A DNA stretch of 64,000 nt from Bacillota bacterium (GTDB lineage Bacteria; Bacillota; Clostridia; Christensenellales; Aristaeellaceae): assembly GCA_963169565.1 (NCBI GenBank), contig CAUJDI010000020.1, positions 17,784-81,783 of the forward strand, read 5' to 3'. Positions within the stretch are counted from its first letter, which is position 1; each line of letters opens with the position of its first letter. Made by a program: the position numbers and the translations under genes. Positions 8,609-16,423 of the stretch are shown here, piece after piece. The notes beneath the pieces are model-generated. The model searched no databases, was not told the DNA's origin, and worked only from the letters and a program-made list of their open reading frames with translations.

Positions 8609-9476
8609 ATCTTCTGTTCCATTTCTTTCTTGTCGTCTCCAGCAGCGTTCTGTACCGGGACAGCCTGAGCGGACTGATTTCATTCATGTGCGACGCTTTC
8701 TCGACAGCGCAGTCAGGCTCCCGGTCATGCAGGCAGGGAGTAAATCGGCATTGCCCGCTCAGGGGTCTGAACTCCGGATAATGCTCCTTGAGCTGTTCGG
8801 GCGCCAGGTCATCAGGCAGCTCCAGCAGGCTGAATCCAGGCGTATCCAGTACGCATAATCCGTTTGATTCGATCAAGCTGATGTGCCGGGTGGTCTGTTT
8901 CCCCCGGCGGATCCGGCGGCTGATCTCGCCCGTTTCCAGATCGCGCCCCGTGAGCTTTCCGATCAGGGTGCTCTTCCCGGCGCCGGACTGGCCTGCAAAA
9001 CAGCTCTGGTACCCTGTCATTTCCCTGTGCAGGGCGTCGAGCCCTTCCCCTGTTTCCGCGCTGACCGCCAGTACCTTCACACCGGATCTGGAGTAGGTTT
9101 CCCCTGTTTCAGCAGCCAGGCGCGGATCCAGCTCAGATTTATTCACAGCGATCAGGGTTTTGATGTCCTGGCGGGATGCGAAGACGATCAGTTTGTCCGC
9201 CAGCAGGAAATCAGGTTCCGGCTCAGGCGAGAGCACGATCACAAGCTGGGTGATGTTCGCGACCGGCGGCCGGACGCTGACGGAAACGCGGGGATGGATC
9301 TTTTCAAGCCACCCATGCTCTTCCATCTCGCCGGGGGTAAAGTCGACCCGGTCCCCTACCAGGGGCACTCTGCCCTCATAACGGAACCTGTTCCTTGCGC
9401 GCAGGATGAAGTCTCTCCCGCTTTCATCCCTGACAGTATACAGCCCGCCGCGCCCTTCGATGATACGCCCGATCAT
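8601..9476 (-). CDS. rsgA: Ribosome small-subunit-dependent GTPase A (RsgA)
   Basis: A 291-residue circularly permuted GTPase that helps mature the 30S subunit. An N-terminal OB-fold is followed by the G motifs in permuted order: NKSE (G4) comes before GQSGAGKST (G1) and DTPGFS (G3). The C-terminal zinc-binding region shows CRFTPCLHDREPDC. It lies directly after prkC (2-base gap) and overlaps rpe. In other Firmicutes RsgA is a substrate of the PrkC kinase, which matches the gene order here. Confidence 0.96.
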   Translation of the reverse strand: MIGRIIEGRGGLYTVRDESGRDFILRARNRFRYEGRVPLVGDRVDFTPGEMEEHGWLEKIHPRVSVSVRPPVANITQLVIVLSPEPEPDFLLADKLIVFASRQDIKTLIAVNKSELDPRLAAETGETYSRSGVKVLAVSAETGEGLDALHREMTGYQSCFAGQSGAGKSTLIGKLTGRDLETGEISRRIRRGKQTTRHISLIESNGLCVLDTPGFSLLELPDDLAPEQLKEHYPEFRPLSGQCRFTPCLHDREPDCAVEKASHMNEISPLRLSRYRTLLETTRKKWNRRYD

Positions 9477-9478
9477 GT

Positions 9479-11125
9479 TCAGGTGCCGCGCGGTGAGACC
9501 GAAGGGCTCGGGACGACCGCGCCATCCGGCTGAACATAGATGACCAGGTCCACCCTGGCGCCTTCCGCCGCCTGTTCCCCTGCCACTGGCAGCTGGGAGG
9601 CGACGCGCCCTTGCTGATCCCTGGCATCCACCTGGATCTGGCTGACGTTGCCCGGCTGCAGCTTGGCACGCTTGAGCGCGTCCACCGCTTCGGCGTACAT
9701 AAGTCCGTTCAGCTCGGGCACGACAGCCTGTCCGGCGGAGATGACCAGCTGCACGATGCCGCCCGCTTCAATAATTTCTCCCTCGGCCGGACTCTGTTCC
9801 AGCACGGTGCTGCGCGGCGCCGGATCGATGTCTTCCCGGATGATCAGCAGTTCGATCCCGATGCGCTCGGCCTGTGCCTTCGCATCATCAAGGCGGGCCC
9901 CTATGAACGCCGGCACCGGCTTTCTGGCCGATCCGGAGGACACCGTCAGCAGGATGACGTCCCCTTGTTTCATGATCTCACCCATGTCGATGCTCTGGGT
10001 GATCACCGTGTCGACCGGTTCATCGCTGCTGACGCGCACGCTTTTGACCTTGATTCCCTGGAGGCTTGCCTCACGCATGGCCCGCTCAAGCGTATAGCCG
10101 ATCAGCAGCGGGGCGCGGGTCGTTTTGACGATGTCCCGGTAAATATAATACACGCCGGTCGCCGTGCCGGCGAGAAGCACGATGCTCAGCAGCAGAAGAA
10201 GCACGCGCTCACGGAGTCTGCGATGGCCGCGGAAATGGTTCTGTCCGCCGTTTCTGCCCGGTTTTGCGGTCTGAAGGGGTTCGGCGCCCGTTACCTTTTC
10301 CGGCAGCAAAGCCTCATGAAGTGCCTGCGCCATGAGCAAGGCGGAGGCAAACCGATCCCTGGGATCCTTTGCCATCGCCTTTCTGACGACGCTTTCCACC
10401 CGTGGAGACACGTCCTGGGCCAGCTCATGAAGCGGCCTGGGCTCGGCCTGAACGTGCTGCATCGCCACGGCGACGGGGCTCTCCCCCTCAAAGGGTACTT
10501 TCCCTGCCAGCATCTCATACAGCACGACGCCGACGGAGTACAGGTCCGAAGCGAACGTCGTGGTCTCGCCGCGGGCCTGCTCCGGGGAGAAATAATGAAC
10601 AGACCCCATGACGCCCTGGCTGCCTTCGGATTCCGTGAGCGTGTTGGTTCCCACCATCCGCGCGATGCCGAAGTCAGACACTTTGATATACCCCTGCCGG
10701 TCCACCAGGATGTTCTGCGGCTTGATGTCACGGTGAATGACCCCCGCCTCATGCGCGTGCCTTAAGGCGGAGAGGATGCGGATGGCGATCTGCACCGCTG
10801 TCCCCTGGGAAAGCTTTCCGTGTTCGGCAATGATCTCCTTGAGCGTCTTTCCGTCGACAAACTCAAAGACCAGATACGGGGTGGCCGCGTTGTCGCTGAT
10901 GTCCAGGAGGTTGACGATGTTGTGGTGGGACATCCGGCTGGCAGCCGTCGCCTCCCGCCGGAAACGGTCCAGGAACTCAGGGTTCGCCTGCAGCTCCTGC
11001 TTGAGGAACTTGACCGCGACCCGATGCCCGGTGCGCAGGTCCAGCGCCCGGTAAACAGAAGCCATCCCGCCCTCGCCGATCAACTCCTCCAGGCGGTAGC
11101 GTTCCATCAGCACCGTTCCGATCAT
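9479..11125 (-). CDS. prkC: PASTA-domain Ser/Thr protein kinase PrkC (Stk1)
   Basis: A 548-residue membrane kinase. Residues 1-265 form a Hanks-type kinase domain with the glycine loop GEGGMASVY, the catalytic Lys in VAVKFLK, HRDIKPQN, DFG, and a Thr/Ser-rich activation loop before YFSPEQARG. A single transmembrane helix (about 306-327) precedes three extracellular PASTA domains that bind muropeptides or lipid II fragments, and a short Pro/Ser tail. It senses cell-wall state and phosphorylates cytoplasmic targets. It overlaps prpC by four bases (ATGA), so kinase and phosphatase are translationally coupled. Confidence 0.95.
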   Translation of the reverse strand: MIGTVLMERYRLEELIGEGGMASVYRALDLRTGHRVAVKFLKQELQANPEFLDRFRREATAASRMSHHNIVNLLDISDNAATPYLVFEFVDGKTLKEIIAEHGKLSQGTAVQIAIRILSALRHAHEAGVIHRDIKPQNILVDRQGYIKVSDFGIARMVGTNTLTESEGSQGVMGSVHYFSPEQARGETTTFASDLYSVGVVLYEMLAGKVPFEGESPVAVAMQHVQAEPRPLHELAQDVSPRVESVVRKAMAKDPRDRFASALLMAQALHEALLPEKVTGAEPLQTAKPGRNGGQNHFRGHRRLRERVLLLLLSIVLLAGTATGVYYIYRDIVKTTRAPLLIGYTLERAMREASLQGIKVKSVRVSSDEPVDTVITQSIDMGEIMKQGDVILLTVSSGSARKPVPAFIGARLDDAKAQAERIGIELLIIREDIDPAPRSTVLEQSPAEGEIIEAGGIVQLVISAGQAVVPELNGLMYAEAVDALKRAKLQPGNVSQIQVDARDQQGRVASQLPVAGEQAAEGARVDLVIYVQPDGAVVPSPSVSPRGT

Positions 11126-11826
11126 CCCGCCACCTCAAGCAGGATCAGGGTGATGTTGTCGCGACCGCCGCCGTCCAGCGCCAGCTGAAGCAGGGTGTCT
11201 GCCGCCGCCTCAAGGGGCATCTGCATCGCAAGGAGCAGGTTCTCCTTCGTAGCATACTCCGTCAGGCCGTCTGAACACAGCAGCCATCGGTCCAGAGGCT
11301 GCTTGTCAACGCGGATGAGATCGCAATCCAGCGTCTCATCCGTCCCAACCGCCCGGGTGACGATATTGCGGTAGGGGTAATTGCGCGCCATCTCCGGGGT
11401 GATCGCGCCGGAGCGCAATAGTTCGCCGACCAGTGAATGATCGGACGTCTTCTGGGTGAGGATCCCCCCGCGGCATAGATAGGCCCGGCTGTCGCCCACA
11501 TGCGCAAGGATCACGTATTCCCGGCCTTCCCACAGCGCTGTCAGGGTGGTCCCCATGCCGGACAGGCTGAAGTCATCCCGCTGCCGCTTCCAGATGAGCG
11601 AATTGGCAAGCAGGACCGCATCATTGAGCAGGCCCTTGTCAGGGGGGAGAGAGAGGTCCATCTCGCTGAGGCAGGCAACCGCCATGGCGCTGGCAACGTT
11701 TCCCCCGCGGTGTCCGCCCATGCCGTCGGCGACCGCATACAGCGGGAACGCGCCGCTTTTTGCCAGCAGTGAATCCTGATTGCTCTTGCGGATCATCCCG
11801 GTGTGGGTCCTGATGGCCGTGATCAT
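11122..11826 (-). CDS. prpC: PP2C-type protein phosphatase PrpC
   Basis: A 234-residue PPM/PP2C Ser/Thr phosphatase that reverses PrkC phosphorylation. Metal-binding motifs are visible: ADGMGGHRGG, HVGDSRAYL, CSDGLTEY and the C-terminal GGGRDNIT. The start is the ATG at 11826, which overlaps the rlmN stop as ATGA and gives the usual N-terminus with TGMIRKSNQDS. A longer frame inside rlmN is a shadow. The length is typical (about 240-250). Confidence 0.95.
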   Translation of the reverse strand: MITAIRTHTGMIRKSNQDSLLAKSGAFPLYAVADGMGGHRGGNVASAMAVACLSEMDLSLPPDKGLLNDAVLLANSLIWKRQRDDFSLSGMGTTLTALWEGREYVILAHVGDSRAYLCRGGILTQKTSDHSLVGELLRSGAITPEMARNYPYRNIVTRAVGTDETLDCDLIRVDKQPLDRWLLCSDGLTEYATKENLLLAMQMPLEAAADTLLQLALDGGGRDNITLILLEVAG

Positions 11827-12881
11827 GCTTTCCCTCCGTCCCCGTCCGGCAGCAGCGGCGTCTTCAGGCGCTGCGCCCTCAGCTGGCCGCAGGCGCCAGC
11901 GATATCGTCCCCCAGCTGGCGCCGCACGGTCACCGAAACGTCCATATCCTTCAGCTCGCCAAGAAACCGCTGCATCTCCGCCTTGCCGGAGGCCCTCAAC
12001 CCACGCTCGGGCACATCGTTCAGGGGAATGAGGTTGACGTGGCACTGCATGCCCCTGAGCCTGCCGGCCAGTTCCCGCGCGTGCTCCGGACCGTCATTCA
12101 CCCCCCTGATGAGGGCATATTCAAACACGATCCGCCGCCCGGTCTTCTTCAGATAGTCTTTGCAGGATAACAGCAGGCCTTCCATCGGAAAGGCGGACGC
12201 GACCGGCATCAGCTGCTTTCGGATCAAATCATTCGGCGCGTGCAGGGAAACGGACAGGGTGACGGGGAGACCTTCCCCGGCCAGCTTCCTGATGCCATCG
12301 GACAAGCCGCAGGTAGACAGGGAAATATGCCTCAGCCCGATGTTCAGACTGTCAGGAGAGGACACCAGGCGCAGAAAGCGGATGACCTGGTCATAGTTGT
12401 CAAGCGGTTCGCCGCTGCCCATCAGTACGATGTTGGACACTTTTTCAGGCATGGCCAGGCGGTTGGCGGTGTATGCCATGCCCAGCATCTCCCCTGCGGA
12501 CAGATTCCGCTGCCTGCCATTCAGGGTGCTGGCGCAGAAGGCGCATCCCATCCTGCATCCGACCTGGGTCGAAAGACAGAGGGTGATGCCGTGGCGGTAG
12601 CGCATCAGGACGCCCTCCACGCAATGACCGTCGGAGAAACCGAAGAGCATCTTCTCCGTCCCGTCGTCTGAGGAGACATGGTGCTCAAGGACACGGGCAG
12701 GCTGTGCGACGGCGACCTCTTCAAGCCGCGCGATCAGCTCGCGCGGCAGGTTCGCCATCCCGTCAAAATCACAGCCCTTCACCAGCCAGCCGTTGATCTG
12801 GCGGGCGCGGAAATCCGGCCAGCCCAGGGCCCTGACAAAGGCGGCCAGCTCCTCCGGCGTCAAGTCTGTCAGCAGCGTCAT
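11823..12881 (-). CDS. rlmN: Dual-specificity 23S rRNA/tRNA adenine-C2 methyltransferase RlmN
   Basis: A 352-residue radical-SAM enzyme that methylates C2 of A2503 in 23S rRNA and of A37 in some tRNAs. The radical-SAM cysteines are in CRMGCAFCAST, followed by the SAM-binding GSGEP motif and a C-terminal domain. Length and N-terminus are standard. It sits between rsmB (7-base gap) and prpC (4-base overlap) in the housekeeping operon, the conserved order in Firmicutes. Confidence 0.96.
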   Translation of the reverse strand: MTLLTDLTPEELAAFVRALGWPDFRARQINGWLVKGCDFDGMANLPRELIARLEEVAVAQPARVLEHHVSSDDGTEKMLFGFSDGHCVEGVLMRYRHGITLCLSTQVGCRMGCAFCASTLNGRQRNLSAGEMLGMAYTANRLAMPEKVSNIVLMGSGEPLDNYDQVIRFLRLVSSPDSLNIGLRHISLSTCGLSDGIRKLAGEGLPVTLSVSLHAPNDLIRKQLMPVASAFPMEGLLLSCKDYLKKTGRRIVFEYALIRGVNDGPEHARELAGRLRGMQCHVNLIPLNDVPERGLRASGKAEMQRFLGELKDMDVSVTVRRQLGDDIAGACGQLRAQRLKTPLLPDGDGGKA

Positions 12882-12888
12882 GTCCTGT

Positions 12889-14958
12889 TCATCTCCGCCT
12901 TAGGCGCGCGATAAAGAAACCTTCCAGCCCGTCCCGGTGCGGCAGCAGCTGCAGCCCGAAGGGGCCTTTCTGTTCCCTGTATGTTGCGGGAATGGTTTCA
13001 GGCAGGTCATCCGGCGTGAACTCCGGATGGCTTTCAAGGAAACGTTCGATCTGCCGTTCATTCTCCTGGGGGAGGATGCTGCAGGTCGCGTACACCAGGA
13101 CCCCGCCGGGCTTGACGTAGCGGCTGTTCACGGACAGAAGGGTCTCCTGCAGGGAAACAAGCGAGGAGAGGCCGTCCTGCGTCAGGCGGTATTTGATGTC
13201 GGGTTTGCTGTCCATCACGCCGGTCCCGGAACATGGGGCGTCCAGCAGCACGGCGTCCATCATCCCCTCAAACCGTTCCAGGAATACCGTGGAGTCTCTG
13301 ACGGCCGGGCGGATATTGTACAGCCTCAGCCTTTCCGCCTGCGCGCGGATGAGGTCCACGCGGTGTTCGTGCACGTCCCAGGCATGGATGCGTCCGGTGT
13401 TCTGCATGCGTTCAGCCAGATAGCAGGTCTTCCCGCCCGGTGCCGCGCAGCAGTCCAGCACCTGAGCGCCGACGCCTGGCGCAAGTGCCAGTGCCGCCAG
13501 CATGCTGCCCTCCCCCTGGATGGAAAAGCGTCCGCTCAAAAAGTCCTGGTCCATGGCGATGTCAGACGCGCCGCTCACGCGGATCACGTTTGGCAGCCGC
13601 CCAGGGGTTTTCGCCCAGACCTTCCTTCTCAGCAGGGTCTCAAACTCAGCCTGTGATGTCAGGATCTCGTTTCTCCTGAGGGTGATGGCGTGGTCCTGGC
13701 TGCGGAACGCGATGATCGCCCTTGCCGCTGCTTCAGGATATCCGGACAGGATGAGGTCAGCCAGCCACTGGGGAATGGAATAGGTGACGCTCAGGTAATC
13801 CGCGTCCTCCTCCTTCGGCCAGGGAAGGTCATCGATTGAGCGGATCAGGGAGCGCAGCACGCCGTTGACAAGGCCGGTCATGTCCTCAAAGCCCATTTGG
13901 CGGACCAGTTCAACGGCTTCGTTGACCGAGGCGAAATCAGGCACCCTGTCCATCAGAAGGATCTGACAGGCAGTGAGGCGCAGGACGTTGAGCACTTTCC
14001 GGTCCAGAGCGGACCGGTCGCTGAGGAACTGGTCCAGCGCGAAATCCAGCCTGACCAGGTCTTCCAGCGTTTTATAGACGATGGCGGTGGCCAGCCGCTT
14101 GTCCCGCTGGGAAAGATTTTTTTGATGGAAAATCTCATCCAGCGACAGGGACGCATAGCCTTCGTCGATCAGGACGCGGTTCAAAACCTGCAAAGCGACC
14201 CGCCGGGCATCCATGGTGATGGCCGGCCGGGCCGGCTTGATGTCCTCCGGTTTTAGAGGCTGTGTCACCGGAGCGATGCGGGGCGCCTGGGCGGGAGCAG
14301 GCCTGCCGTATTGGCCCTTTGTCGTTGAAGGTCCGTTTCCCGGCTGGGATCCGGGCCTGGGGACAAATCTGCCCGTCCGGTCATCCTCACGCTTGCCAAA
14401 AGGTCTTGCTCCAGGCCTGGCTGACCCAGCGGGCCGGCCAAACTGCCGCCCTTCCTGCCGGACCGGACCCGTTTTGCTCTCCGTGTCCGCGTTATGAGGC
14501 ACAGATTGGCTGTCAGGCTGAAGCGCGGGCTTGCCGTATGGGCCCCGGGGAGCTGTAGGCGCGCTTGCAGGCTTGAATCCAGTCCTGGGGGCAGCCCTGT
14601 CCGTCCGCTTGTCTTCCCGTCTGCCAAAAGGCTTTGCTCCGTGCCTGTCTGTGAACCCAGGCCGGCCGAACTGACGCCCGCCCTGCTTTGGATTGCCGGT
14701 TTCGTTTCCGTTTCCCCCGGCTGCGGATGGAGAGGATCCGTCAGGCAGAGGCGCAGGTCTGCCGTATCGGCGAGCCGGGGCATCTGTCATCGGAGTTCCA
14801 TGAGGGGCGTTCATCGCAGGCCGGACGCTCTGTCTGTCCTGCCTGATATAAGAACCGGTCTTTGCGGGCGGCGTGCGCTTCCCGGAAAAAGCGTGCCCGC
14901 TGCGGATCGGTTTGCCATATGCCGGGCGTCCGCCTTTTCTTTCGTCCTGGTCATTCAT
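12889..14958 (-). CDS. rsmB: 16S rRNA (C967) methyltransferase RsmB with a 248-residue disordered repeat extension
   Basis: A 689-residue protein; typical RsmB has about 440-450. The family part starts near residue 249: a NusB-like RNA-binding domain, then a Rossmann methyltransferase domain with the SAM motif LDCCAAPGGKT, the DAPCSGTGV motif and the catalytic Cys in YATCSI. It makes m5C967 in 16S rRNA. Residues 1-248 are rich in Gly, Arg, Pro and Lys, have no predicted fold, and contain a tandem repeat of exactly 76 residues. The frame is uninterrupted from the ATG overlapping the fmt stop, so the extension is genuinely part of the gene; a shorter internal start is possible but not needed. 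Confidence 0.92.
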   Translation of the reverse strand: MNDQDERKGGRPAYGKPIRSGHAFSGKRTPPAKTGSYIRQDRQSVRPAMNAPHGTPMTDAPARRYGRPAPLPDGSSPSAAGGNGNETGNPKQGGRQFGRPGFTDRHGAKPFGRREDKRTDRAAPRTGFKPASAPTAPRGPYGKPALQPDSQSVPHNADTESKTGPVRQEGRQFGRPAGSARPGARPFGKREDDRTGRFVPRPGSQPGNGPSTTKGQYGRPAPAQAPRIAPVTQPLKPEDIKPARPAITMDARRVALQVLNRVLIDEGYASLSLDEIFHQKNLSQRDKRLATAIVYKTLEDLVRLDFALDQFLSDRSALDRKVLNVLRLTACQILLMDRVPDFASVNEAVELVRQMGFEDMTGLVNGVLRSLIRSIDDLPWPKEEDADYLSVTYSIPQWLADLILSGYPEAAARAIIAFRSQDHAITLRRNEILTSQAEFETLLRRKVWAKTPGRLPNVIRVSGASDIAMDQDFLSGRFSIQGEGSMLAALALAPGVGAQVLDCCAAPGGKTCYLAERMQNTGRIHAWDVHEHRVDLIRAQAERLRLYNIRPAVRDSTVFLERFEGMMDAVLLDAPCSGTGVMDSKPDIKYRLTQDGLSSLVSLQETLLSVNSRYVKPGGVLVYATCSILPQENERQIERFLESHPEFTPDDLPETIPATYREQKGPFGLQLLPHRDGLEGFFIARLRRR
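14281..14766 (-). repeat. 228-bp (76-codon) tandem repeat coding the RsmB N-terminal extension
   Basis: Codons 65-140 and 141-216 of rsmB form two diverged copies, and a third partial copy starts at codon 217. Landmarks recur with exactly 76-residue spacing: YG(R/K)PA at 65, 141 and 217; GRQFGRP at 94 and 170; GA(K/R)PFG(R/K)RED at 107 and 183. The conserved residues are aromatic-Gly-Arg blocks, as in RNA-binding RGG-like segments. The copies have drifted at the DNA level, so this is an old duplication kept at protein level. Confidence 0.8.
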
Positions 14959-15902
14959 CGCTCGCGCGCTCCGTTTCTCATCTGTCCGCCCTCAGGCATG
15001 GGGTGTCCCCGTAAAAAGTCTTCCGGCGGCATCGCTTTCCCGCCCGGGATCTGCATCAGAAGGATCCGCAGCGCGCCGTCCCCCGCCTTAACGATCAGGC
15101 CCTCCCGGGGATCAGCTACCAGGATCGTACCCGTCAGTGCTTGGACGGCCGTGCTTTCAGCCGCCGCCTTGAGGATCCTGACCGTCCCCCAGGGCGATTC
15201 GGAATATGCGCAGGGCCAGGGGTTCACCCCTCTGACAAGGTCACTGATGCTTTTAGCGGGCATGTCCCAGTCGATCGCGCCGGTATCGTGCCGGAGCATC
15301 GGATAATAGGACATCTCCTGTTCATCCTGCTTTCTCTTGGGGCAATTGCCCCCGCTCATCAGCCTGAGGGTATCGATCAATAGCTCAGCGCCGATCCCGG
15401 CCAGCCGAAGGGTCAGCTCCCCGGCGGTCTCCTCCGGTCCGATCTCTGTTTCCCTCTGCAGCAGGATATCGCCGGTATCGATGCCCTTGTCGGTGAGCAT
15501 CGTGGTGACCCCGGTCCTGCCTTCCCCCTGAATGATCGCCCAGTTGACGGGGGATGAGCCTCTGTATTTTGGCAGCAGTGAAGCATGCACGTTCACCGTG
15601 CCCATGGGCGGAACGTTCAGTATGTCCTCTGAAAGGATCTGACCGAAGGCTGAGGTGACGCAGACGTCCGGCCGGAAGGCTTTCAGCACTTCCAGCCCTT
15701 CCAGGCGGATGCGCCGCGGCTGCAGGACGGGGATACCGTGCTGGAGAGCCAGTTCCTTCACCGGCGGCATGGCAAGCTTGCCCCCGCGGCCCTTCGGCCT
15801 GTCCGGCTGGGTGAAGACCCCCGCGACCTCATACCCCTCATCCAGCAGCGCTTTGAGCGAACGCGCGGCGTATTCCGGGGTGCCCATGAACACGACCCGC
15901 AT
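14955..15902 (-). CDS. fmt: Methionyl-tRNA formyltransferase
   Basis: A 315-residue enzyme that formylates the initiator Met-tRNA. The N-terminal formyltransferase domain has MGTPEYA, RPKGRGGK, the catalytic-site segments NVHASLLPKYRGSSP and DTGDILLQ, and is followed by the C-terminal OB-like domain. The stop overlaps the rsmB start (ATGA), and the start ATG shares a base with the def stop (TGATG). The def-fmt pair is the usual N-formyl-Met adding and removing couple. Confidence 0.96.
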   Translation of the reverse strand: MRVVFMGTPEYAARSLKALLDEGYEVAGVFTQPDRPKGRGGKLAMPPVKELALQHGIPVLQPRRIRLEGLEVLKAFRPDVCVTSAFGQILSEDILNVPPMGTVNVHASLLPKYRGSSPVNWAIIQGEGRTGVTTMLTDKGIDTGDILLQRETEIGPEETAGELTLRLAGIGAELLIDTLRLMSGGNCPKRKQDEQEMSYYPMLRHDTGAIDWDMPAKSISDLVRGVNPWPCAYSESPWGTVRILKAAAESTAVQALTGTILVADPREGLIVKAGDGALRILLMQIPGGKAMPPEDFLRGHPMPEGGQMRNGARER

Positions 15903-16405
15903 CAGATCACCCTGCCTGTTCGCCCTGATGGCTGCGGTCCGTCTTCATCCTCATCGTCGAAAACCTCATGATCCATCAGATCAACGTAAAGCACGCCGTT
16001 GAGGTGGTCGATCTCATGCTGCAGCGCGCGGGCCAGCATGCCGTCCGCGCTGAGCGTAAAGAACTTGCCAGTCTTATCCTGCGCCTTCACGGCGACTTTT
16101 TCAGGGCGTCTCACGAATCCACGCCTGCCGGGCACGCTCAGGCAACCCTCGACCATGCCGCATTCGCCCTCGGCGCTGATGATCTCGGGGTTGATCAGCT
16201 CGATCAGGCCCTCTCCCACGTCGATGACGACCAGGCGGCGGAGGATCCCCATCTGGGGCGCGGCAAGGCCGACCCCCTGCGCCGCGTACATGGTCTCCGC
16301 CATGTCGCGCAGGATCAGCCCCAGGCGGGCGTCGAATTTCTTGATGGGATTGCTCTTTCCGCGCAGTTCCGGCGCGCCGATGGTGAAGATCTTTTTCCTG
16401 GACAT
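15902..16405 (-). CDS. def: Peptide deformylase
   Basis: A 167-residue metalloenzyme that removes the N-formyl group from nascent proteins. All three family motifs are present: GVGLAAPQMG, EGCLSVPG with the metal-ligand Cys, and HEIDHLNG with the catalytic Glu and two His ligands. The start at 16405 (MSRKKIF) is chosen because GGAGG lies six bases upstream; the alternative ATG six codons earlier lacks a good ribosome site. It is followed by an acidic tail of about 25 residues. Confidence 0.95.
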   Translation of the reverse strand: MSRKKIFTIGAPELRGKSNPIKKFDARLGLILRDMAETMYAAQGVGLAAPQMGILRRLVVIDVGEGLIELINPEIISAEGECGMVEGCLSVPGRRGFVRRPEKVAVKAQDKTGKFFTLSADGMLARALQHEIDHLNGVLYVDLMDHEVFDDEDEDGPQPSGRTGRVI

Positions 16406-16423
16406 GGTTCCTCCAAAATTCAA

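Noticed and set aside
14310..14766. The rsmB repeat as a CRISPR array or mobile repeat
   Set aside because: The units are 228 bp, diverged at DNA level, contiguous without spacers and preserve the reading frame; they are a protein repeat.
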